Shown here: positions 6,791 to 13,908 of the stretch, piece after piece
How positions within the stretch are numbered: position 1 is the stretch's first letter
Layout: each line of letters opens with the position of its first letter
Assembly: GCA_027382625.1 (NCBI GenBank)
Contig: JAJKFJ010021615.1
Location: forward strand, 1-13,908
DNA: 13,908 nt
Direction of reading: 5' to 3'
From: Tetmemena sp. SeJ-2015
Taxonomy: Eukaryota; Ciliophora; Spirotrichea; Sporadotrichida; Oxytrichidae
Position numbers and translations under genes: made by a program
The notes under the pieces: generated by a model
What the model saw: only the letters and a program-made list of their open reading frames with translations
What the model was told of the DNA's origin: nothing
Database searches by the model: none

Positions 6791-8300
6791 ATCTAAATAT
6801 TTTAATTATAACTATTTTTCAATCTATTCTATAATTATTATATAAAATACAGAGTTAGATTCAATAAATCTCCTGGAAGATAAAATTTTTAGACATTTTT
6901 GTGGGAAATGTATGCTACTTTTTCAAAATAAAAGAATATGGCCAGGATAGACTCTCTGAATTTGAATTTGGACGAAATAATTGTTGTTTTTTGGCAGATT
7001 TTTGACTTGATAGAGATTTTTCATATTTTAATGAAAAATGTGGATGATGAGGATAGTCGCCCCCTAAAATAAATAATTTAAAAAATAAATATAAGATAAT
7101 ACTAATGCATCAGCAAATTAAAATATTACAACACACCATAACCATTAAAACGAATATAAAGCAGAGGTAAAATCTTAAAATGGAAAGAGGCCTAGTCAAT
7201 TTATTTTACAGATATTTTTAAACTTATATAGCCTGATTCAAGGCAAAAGATAGAAAAATCAAGAAAAGAATATAATCTTTTGGAATCGCAGATATTGCAA
7301 TATGATAATCTCGAGGACAATAATTTTTAATTTATAACTTAATTAAAAGTTCGCAGATGGCTATGATGTAAATGAGGAAGACTTTAAAGAAAGAGAAGAT
7401 GGCGTTAAGAGTAGGTTATTAATTTAAGTGTCTATTTTATTGCTTAATAAGGTTGAGCAATTTTTATTATAAAAATTGTTCTTTAACTTTCATTTTATGA
7501 ACGTAAAAGAGCTAATTGTGTCCAAACCTGAATATTTTGGTTAGAATATATCAAACTTTCATTAGGAAAAGTTTAAAATATGGATATATTTTACTATTTT
7601 AAATGCTTTAGTAGAAGGATTCATTTCTAAATATAATAAAATTTATTATGATTTAATATAGCATCCTAAAATAACATAATTTATTATTGAATTTTATTAT
7701 AATTTGTATATTTTCTCCAACTTAAAATTTATTCCTTCAGTTTAATTAAAAATAGAAAATATTTTAATTGGAAAAGTTTTAGGAAAGCAGCAAAACTAAA
7801 TCTCGAAGTGGAAAATCTATGGAGTAATAATTATAATCTCGAACTCCAGTCTAGCAACCAAACATAAGAGGAGATGAATCAGCTTCTAGCAATAAAAGAC
7901 TTAAATAATATCTTAACTCAGAGACCTAAAGTAATCAAAAGAAGTTCTAAAATCCTATTCCAGATCTCGAAGGTAGATAATCATCTTAGTATGAGCAAAT
8001 TAATTTTTGAAATTAATTAACTTATAAGAAATAATTAAATCAGGAAATTAAAAATTTTCATATTAAAAAAGATTATTTTTAAAAAAATATTTCTGACATT
8101 CAAAGTAAAATTTTAGTTAAGAAGTGCCTATGTTTAATTGAGGAGAAAATATTTCTTTAGCTCAGACAAAAGTGAGTTTTATTTTTAAAAAATCATTACG
8201 TTCATTTTGTCAGCTTAGTAATTCTAAACAAAAAATAATCACCCTTAAATTTGATAAGGATTAAGTATTGATAATTTTTAAATATTTTTAAGTATAATTC
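6791..8300 (+). CDS. Putative histidine-kinase-like gene, several frames
   Basis: Coding-like text moves between frames: 6791-7366 (second frame), 7350-7877 (third), about 7742-8254 (second), 8220 onward (third). Recognisable pieces in order are: RGKILKWKEAQSIYFTDI near 7160-7218, like the end of a PAS domain that precedes a kinase; ILFQISKVDNHLSMSKLIF near 7953-8010, like the second dimerisation helix and following loop; SSDKSEFYFQKIITFILSA near 8162-8218, like the N-box helix of the HATPase domain; and KQKIITLKFDKDQVLII near 8229-8280, like the strands after it. The phospho-accepting His helix and the G boxes are not found. These resemblances are by eye and weak one by one; their order is what makes a kinase likely. 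Frame changes could be small introns or decay. An in-frame TGA sits at 8252-8254. Confidence 0.42.
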
Positions 8301-9101
8301 TACTGCATGATATTTATTTTAAATAAATTATTTGCACTGTTTACTTATTTTATCAATAATCTGAGCCTAATAAATCTAGTCAACTTGGTTAATCAAAGAG
8401 TCAAGCAAATTCTCAACAATTTAAATAGGATTTAAATTAGCTATAAGGAGATATTAAAATTAATTTAAGTCAAGAAAATCTTTTTCAAATATATCTAATT
8501 TTATAAAGATAAAGCAATAGATTTTTAAATTTAGATTAGTTTACACTCTTACAATATATAACTATTTTCATTGAATAAGTAAAAAATTAAATTTTTTCTT
8601 GTTATAGGAAAAACCATAATTGGAGTGAGATCTATAATTTTAATTGCGATAAAATTGCATCCCTCTGCTTTTTATATGCAATTTTTTATTTTAATTATAT
8701 TAAAACCCTCCAATATTTTTTAAGATAATACAGCAGGTCAAACAATCTAAACCCTTGATATTGTAAAGAAAGTCGTATCTTAATCTTAGTCATCCAACTA
8801 TTAAAACCCTTACAAAGAACCCATGTATGTCAAACAATAAAATAGAATTTATTATTGTTGTTGTTGTTGTTATTTAATTAAAGTATTATTTAAATTTTAA
8901 GAAAAAAGTTATAATTCTTATAGAATTGAGGAAGAGTAGGCTTCATTAGTAAAATAGGAAAATGCACGAAATTAGAAAGCAATATAAATAGAAAAAGAGA
9001 AAATGAAGCTTAAAGTACTTTAAAGCTTAGTGTAGTATTAATTTATTCAAATTTTATACTTGAATAATTGTGTTGTATTTAATAAGGTAAATAGCGCATG
9101 A
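8238..9101 (+). CDS. Long open frame with Glu/Lys-rich tail, unrecognised
   Basis: The third forward frame has no TGA from before 8238 to 9099-9101. It starts inside the HATPase-like strand region above. Protein-like parts include YKDKAIDFQIQISLHSY near 8500-8550 and, most convincingly, the charged segment RIEEEQASLVKQENARNQKAI near 8918-8985, which looks like a coiled coil. A (TTG)5 tract inside it would encode five cysteines, so that tract and its AT-rich surroundings are more likely an intron (GT...AG, roughly 8857-8900). Another frame (8363-8755) is also open here, so the reading between 8300 and 8700 is unsettled. Confidence 0.35.
8855..8869 (+). repeat. (TTG)5 microsatellite
   Basis: Five perfect TTG units followed by TT. 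Sits in an AT-rich interval that may be intronic. Confidence 0.9.
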
Positions 9102-9686
9102 TTTTGAATTTTCAATTAAAACACATTCAAAGTAATTATAATTCATAAATGAAATAGAGATTCATAAAAAATTTGGAAATGTTATCTTTTGAATTAAAAA
9201 ATTGAAAACATAAACTAAGACTCAAAATAAATCTTTTATATTCTTTTTTTTTTCAAAACAATGTTAAAATGAAAAGAGTAAAATTTTTTAAATATTTTAA
9301 AATAATTTAACCAAAATTTAAAATATAAGCTTTTGTAATTCTTTTTAAGCAAGTTGATTTGTGAAGGTAAAAATAAAACCTCTTCTCTTAAAAAATTTTT
9401 CTAAAAAAAAAAAAAAATTTACAAAAAAATTTATTAAATATTAGAAAAAACTAAAACTGTTGCATCAGTCTTATTTTATTAAATAATTGATTAGGTGTAG
9501 AAAAGCTATTTTAAATAGAAGGCAATCTCTTATAAAATAAGTAAAGTAAATCTCTAAAATGAACTATTTAACGCTTTGGAATTCAAGAAGTATTTGTTCA
9601 TCAATTAAAGAAAATAAAATAAAATCCAAAATAATAACAAAAATATCAAAGGCTTACCAAATTATTTATAAAATATAATTTATTAA
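9102..9686. other. Low-complexity AT-rich region
   Basis: No gene seen on either strand. It contains a run of nine or more T near 9243-9253, a run of 15 A at 9403-9417 and many short AT-rich repeats. Confidence 0.55.
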
Positions 9687-10460
9687 ATGACTCACATCAA
9701 AGCCCCACATTAAAGAAGCAGAGATCAAGATTAGAGCAATTAATATTATTTTAATTTATTTTAGCCAGAAAGCTCCGTCAAAATTAAGCAAAAAGAGTTT
9801 GAATTGTTATAATAAGAGTCGAGAATTCATAACCACAGATACCAAATAATTTTTAATTTTCTTAAATTTAAAATATCCTAATTTTTAGAGAGGAAGCAGA
9901 TTTTTAAGCAACATTCGTACTTTAAGATAAGCTGAATTAGACTCTCATTTTTGGAGAGGGAAGAGACTTTTATGTCTATGATAGATCTAATAATAAGGCG
10001 ACAATTTTTTCAATATATTTTCTTGACACTAATAAGTTGTATGCTTTCTTTCAAAAAACCCTTTTCGACTTTTTAATTTTTATTATAATTTTTATTATAA
10101 TTGAAATAAATTCCCTGCTTTACCTAGGACTTTCAGACAGGAAAATTTACATTCTTTTATAGAATAAGGATTATTTGTAGTCGTTTTAGACGAAGACTAT
10201 TTTAAGCTTAGCAAGCGTATATAAATAATTAATGTAAATTTTATTAAAAAAACTTTATAGGCCCGTTTTTGTGTTAATTGTTAAATTTATTTAGGATGAT
10301 TATCTAAAAAAGATTTTTGGCGAATGAAATAAACTCTCTTTCACTGAATTAAAATATTTCAATAATGGAAGAAGATCTGCGATTGCGGAAAGCATTTTTG
10401 AATCTAATAAACTCGGAAAAAACTTAAGGAAACAACTTTTAAAAAAACCCAATTTTTGGG
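9687..10460 (+). CDS. Hypothetical protein with beta-propeller-like strands
   Basis: Two overlapping frames. The first, from ATG 9687 to TGA 9933-9935, includes PESSVKIKQKEFELLQQESR and a charged tail. The second is strongly protein-like from about 9887: REEADFQATFVLQDKLNQ, LIFGEGRDFYVYDRSNNKAT near 9950-10010, LDTNKLYAFF and LSDRKIYILLQNKDYLQSF near 10127-10185. The repeated strand-turn-strand rhythm suggests a WD40-like or other propeller, but I cannot name the family. A TGA occurs at 10325-10327, yet the same frame continues with KLSFTELKYFNNGRRSAIAES and ESNKLGKNLRKQLLKKPNFW to about 10460, so that TGA may be sense (Trp) or lie in an intron. The switch between frames near 9888 follows a TTTTTAG acceptor-like site. 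Could be the 5' part of one gene with the segments downstream. Confidence 0.5.
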
Positions 10461-11034
10461 AAAAATTTTTTTTAAAGTTTTAAAAAATTTTTCAAAAAAA
10501 AAGATTTAATAAAAAAATAAAGAAATTTTTTTACTTTTATCATCTTATTTTTTCTTTTTTTAAAATTTTTGTATTTCTTTCCTCATTTTTTAATTAAACA
10601 TTTATACCTTGAATTAATTCTTAAATAAGTACCATTAAAATATAACTAACTCTTTTAAACTTTTATTTTCCTTAAGAAAATGTTCAATTGAAATAATATA
10701 ATTACTTACCTTTAAAAAAAAGAAGATTAATATTTTCTTTTTATATTGGCCAATTGGTCGAAAATTAATTTTTTTCGTACCCAGGGTAATTTTGCCTTTC
10801 ATTCATGGAAGTTATAATTGCTTTATGGTTGGGACTAATTAAGGGAATTGTATAATTTATTGTTCTATACAGATTCCTCAAAATCAAATGCCCTTCAAAT
10901 TTTACGAAGAGTATTCATAATAGATTTAATTTAATAATTTTTTCATTTATAAAAAAAATTATTGAGTCAAATATCTGAAAATTTAATAAAAAAGAGAATT
11001 AAATTATATATTAAATTAAAATGGAATAAATAAG
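10461..11034. other. AT-rich region with no recognisable gene
   Basis: Mostly A/T homopolymer runs up to about 10720. A short GC-richer patch at 10748-10830 has no frame I can support. Possibly a large intron or intergenic DNA. Confidence 0.45.
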
Positions 11035-11037
11035 TGA

Positions 11038-11561
11038 CAGTTGAAGTGTGCCCAATTTAAATAATTTTTATACCCTTCGATTCAGCAAGAAATTCCAACA
11101 ATTTTATCCTTGCAACTTTTGTATGGGAGAGCTCAGTACAGAGTTCTAAGCGACACAAGTTCAGATGAAGATGAATATTACGATGAGGAGGAACGCGCAC
11201 ATCATATCTAGATACTGAGAGGTGCTACGAAGATGATTAAAGAACAAACTCATATTATTTTTTGATAATCTATCTAATAAGCTGCAGCTGGGGGTATTTG
11301 AACGATTTCAACTGACACGAAGTTGCAACTCTCCATTTATTATTCGAACCAATCATCGATCCTGATTAAAATTTCTACTATATTCAAATAAAGAGGTTGA
11401 TTATAAATCCAAATCTCTTCTCCATTATATAAAAATTACCAAATAACTTTAGTTTCCCGATAGATTAAATAAAAAGGTGGGGGATCTTTCATTTTTGCAG
11501 ATTTCTTGTTGAATTTAAAGATAAATTATTGCAGCTTCAATTTTGGGAAAATAATAATTGA
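11038..11561 (+). CDS. Coding-like segments with acidic motif, unrecognised
   Basis: The first frame, 11038-11265, contains LLYGRAQYRVLSDTSSDEDE and YYDEEERAHHIQILRGATK. This Ser/Asp/Glu-rich stretch looks like a casein-kinase-2-type acidic loop in a eukaryotic protein. A second frame, about 11245-11561, contains GYLNDFN, TGA at 11313-11315, then HEVATLHLLFEPIIDPDQ, FSFPIDQIKRWGIFHF and FLVEFKDKLLQLQFWE before TGA at 11559-11561. Both use TAA/TAG as Gln and have balanced composition, so coding is likely even though the join between them is not resolved. It could be exons of the same gene as its neighbours on either side. No family recognised. Confidence 0.5.
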
Positions 11562-11760
11562 ATTCAGAGTAATTAAGTTCAAGCTTATCAAGCTAATTTT
11601 TTTTATTCAAAATTATATTAAAATTATATAATTGAAGCAATATTTTACGGAATCATTTTTATTAGATTATTATGATTCACTTTTACTATAATTACACTAG
11701 TTATTGCACTTGAATTCTTATAATTTTATTATTTCTTCAACATAATTATATTTTAAATTG
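11562..11760. other. AT-rich spacer
   Basis: No frame worth supporting. Possibly intron or intergenic. Confidence 0.4.
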
Positions 11761-12376
11761 AAAAATCTTAGTTATTTAAAAGATTATGACCAAGCCTAGA
11801 AATCAATATGATCCTTTTCAAATCCCACTGCTTTATTTATTGATTTTTGCCTGAGTGCATAGTGGATGCTCTTATTTTCACAGGTGAAGATTCTAAAGCT
11901 TTCAACAAATTACTTTTTATTTATCCTAGATTAAAAAATAAGAATATTACTGGTGTGCGGCTATTATGATGGCTTGTCACAATTTTCATTTTGCAATTCT
12001 GAGATTTTCTCTTCTTTATTAAAATAAGCTTTATTTTATGATTTCGAGCCCATATTAACTCATAGCAATCGGTTTAAACCCTGAAAAGAACTATTTCGAG
12101 GGATTATCTATCGTTTCAGCTTGCCAAATAGATCAGAAACAAGTGGCTGTAATCATTAAAGATCACAAGAGCATTGAGGTTATCAATCCCACATCAAAGA
12201 AAAGACTCTTCTAGATTGATAAAAAATTATTTCATCATATTCTAAATTGTGTGATTGATGTTGTATCTCCTCATAACCTCCTATTCTCATCACTCTTTAA
12301 ATTAAATTTCACTCAAGATCATTAAGACAGCAATTTAACCTAAGACATGGATCTTGATTCACAAGTAAAAAATTGA
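11761..12376 (+). CDS. Propeller-like coding segments, possibly BEACH/WD-type
   Basis: The first frame, protein-like to about 12075, gives LFIDFCLSAQWMLLFSQVKIL, LDQKIRILLVCGYYDGLSQF near 11926-11985 and QALFYDFEPILTHSN. 'CGYYDG' followed by a strand resembles the first blade of WD40 propellers in BEACH proteins; this is a weak resemblance. A TGA is in frame at 11809-11811. The second frame, 12062 to TGA 12374-12376, gives IAIGLNPEKNYFEGLSIVSA, QIDQKQVAVIIKDHKSIEVI and HHILNCVIDVVSPHNLLF, again with alternating strands as in a propeller. I cannot place the junction between the two near 12060-12110. A GTAAAAAA donor at 12365 suggests the second exon ends there and splices to the next entry. 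Confidence 0.5.
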
Positions 12377-13908
12377 ATTATTTTAATATTTAAGATTAAA
12401 TTCAAAATAGATCTAGCTTTATGATGATTGATGTGGCTAGATAATAGTCCTATATTATAGCATATTATGATTAATATTTTAAGTCAAGAGTGCTGATTGA
12501 CTTTGACTATTTAGAGGAGCTCGATGCCACTGATCCATATTTAAATCATTCGCATTTACTTGTGTTTTTATCCTAATTAAGATAAAGAGGAGGTAGACTT
12601 CAAGCGGAACCCAGAGAAATCAATACCTTTCCGTCAAACATTCCTTATACATATAATTTGTAATTATTTAAAGCTAAATTCCTAGTACTACAAAATCCTT
12701 GTTCGACTTAACAACTAATTTCTAGCCAAACAGAATAAATCAACTTTGAAATTAATTATAATTTTTATTAATTTAATCAACATACTGGCAATCAGTTCCC
12801 TTCAACATTTATAAATTGCAAAATTATTATTTATATTCTGACAATAGGCCAATCTATAATAACTCGCTGGTTCAAATATCACTGGATTATAAACTAGATA
12901 TTTGACAAACAAGAAAACTAAGACCGAAAAATTGAAATTATTCTTATATTTCTTGATCTAAAATGCCATTTTTAAAATCTTAAATTTCAAATCAAGATTA
13001 GATTGTAAAAGTCAGATATTTATCAAATTCAAACAATTGAAAAATTATTGCTGAAGAAATAAAAGGGACCTTGTGAGAAATAGCTTATTCAATTGCGTTA
13101 ATTGGCTATCAGAATTTGAGTCCTGTTGTTTAATTTCCCTGGAGGTATTTGAGTATTCTGCGTCTAGTTTTTGCTTGATAGTTCTGAATTCATGCTGTTT
13201 GCACTGTTGAGGCCTCTTGAATTTTTCCTTTACTTCCGCACGATGGTGATAGAATTGTAGTTTTTTACTGTTTATGAAGGCGAAATAATACGAATGAATA
13301 ATGATTGTAAAAATTAGGCTCTTGGATATTGTAAAATTATTCATAGTTTTGGTTTAGAGTGCCCCCAAAAGATGCCCCACTTTTAATGCTAAGAGCTGTT
13401 TTCGAAGTTTGCTTCTCAATTTCAGCATGCTATAGATTTTAAATTTTATTTAAATCATTTTTCACAAATTTAGACAATGCTTTTGTTCAAGGTAGCCACT
13501 TCTCACTGCAGGTCTTACCTCATTAGAGCTTATGTGAATAATATCAACAATTTTTAGCCATTAGATTTTAAATTTAAATGTGAATTTGAGGATTTAAACC
13601 CTGGTAAGAGTTGTCATGTGAGCTCCCAGTGTTATGTATTCTTTGAGTATTCCTATTTGAGGAATCTGCCAGGTGTTAGAGCTGGAATCTTTGAATTGAG
13701 AGGTTATCTTCCTTTGTATTTTGCTATATATTGACTTAGAGAGGACTTATGAGTTATGACTCTTCATTTTTATTTTGTACCTATTTCAGCATTACATCAG
13801 TACTTCCATTCAAAATTGACCCCTTAGGTTAGTAAAAGTGTCGAGTGTTTAATAATTATCGTTACTTTATAAATTTCAACAACTGATTTTTAATTGGGGA
13901 AAAGCGAA
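12358..13908 (+). CDS. Very long plus-strand frame, unrecognised, runs off the window
   Basis: The first forward frame can be followed from 12358 to the end of the window, with TAA/TAG as Gln and only four TGA codons (13114, 13150, 13732, 13747). Strongly protein-like blocks are VLIDFDYLEELDATDPYLN near 12493-12549, RGGRLQAEPREINTFPSN near 12586-12640, CKNQALGYCKIIHSFGLECP near 13303-13365, FKFKCEFEDLNPGKSC near 13570-13617 and YSYLRNLPGVRAGIFELRG near 13648-13710. After the last TGAs comes VMTLHFYFVPISALHQYF. An intron at 12365-12447 (GTAAAAAA...ATAATAG, 83 bp) would join it in frame to the previous segment. The stretch 13117-13340 is unusually Leu/Phe-rich, and a minus-strand frame competes there. 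No family recognised. Confidence 0.5.
13012..13344 (-). CDS. Small minus-strand frame, signal-anchor then hydrophilic
   Basis: ATG at 13344-13342 opens 110 residues ending at TGA 13014-13012. It has a hydrophobic stretch SLIFTIIIHSYYFAFI near the N-terminus, then a Lys/Gln/Glu-rich hydrophilic region. It contains no TAA or TAG until one near its end, even though all but one of its roughly 13 glutamines are CAA/CAG; that is unlike the ABC and Rep genes, where TAA/TAG predominate or are frequent. It is antisense to the long plus-strand frame, and one of the two is a shadow. Its hydrophilic composition and clean ATG favour it locally; the continuity of the plus frame on both sides argues against it. 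Confidence 0.25.

Noticed and set aside
13362..13370. CCCCCAAAA as a ciliate telomere remnant
   Set aside because: A single short match without tandem repeats is expected by chance.
1..13908. tRNA, rRNA, CRISPR array, bacterial promoters or ribosome binding sites
   Set aside because: None seen. The code, introns and composition are eukaryotic, so bacterial-type signals are not expected.

Overview
The window looks like nuclear DNA of a ciliate that reads TAA and TAG as glutamine. The clearest proof is the ABC-transporter gene at the left edge, where about two thirds of the glutamine positions are TAA or TAG inside well-conserved motifs. The DNA is very AT-rich, introns appear tiny (16 to about 50 bp, GT...AG), and several frames stay protein-like across in-frame TGA codons. 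Together these fit a heterotrich or karyorelict type of ciliate (Condylostoma- or Loxodes-like codes) better than Tetrahymena, Paramecium or Oxytricha. That placement is inference. Because stop codons carry little information here and AT-rich noncoding DNA also reads as I/L/K/N/F/Q-rich 'protein', I grade genes by homology and by GC- or Glu/Asp/Gly-rich content, not by ORF length alone.

Layout. 1-1119: 3' part of an ABCC-type transporter (second transmembrane domain and NBD2), with two small introns. 1120-3418: unrecognised, protein-like plus-strand frames, including one with a signal peptide. 3419-3728: AT-rich spacer. 3729-6020: a discrete 2.3-kb mobile element with terminal inverted repeats (TIRs) of about 414 bp, TA at both ends, ordered 8-bp iterons inside each TIR, and one visible gene of roughly 430 codons. 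That gene encodes a Rep-like superfamily-3 helicase resembling those of CRESS-DNA replicons. It is far more GC-rich than its surroundings, yet written in the host's TAA/TAG=Gln code and apparently carrying host-size introns. 6021-9101: several plus-strand frames resembling parts of a ciliate histidine kinase/response regulator. 9102-9686: low-complexity AT-rich DNA. 9687-10460, 11038-11561 and 11761-13908: further coding-like segments, some propeller-like, possibly parts of one or two large split genes; the last runs off the window.

The Rep-carrying TIR element is the most interesting object. It combines a rolling-circle-type helicase, transposon- or parvovirus-like long TIRs and an iteron array, inserted at a TA in a ciliate genome, with no transposase and no recognisable HUH nuclease motif.
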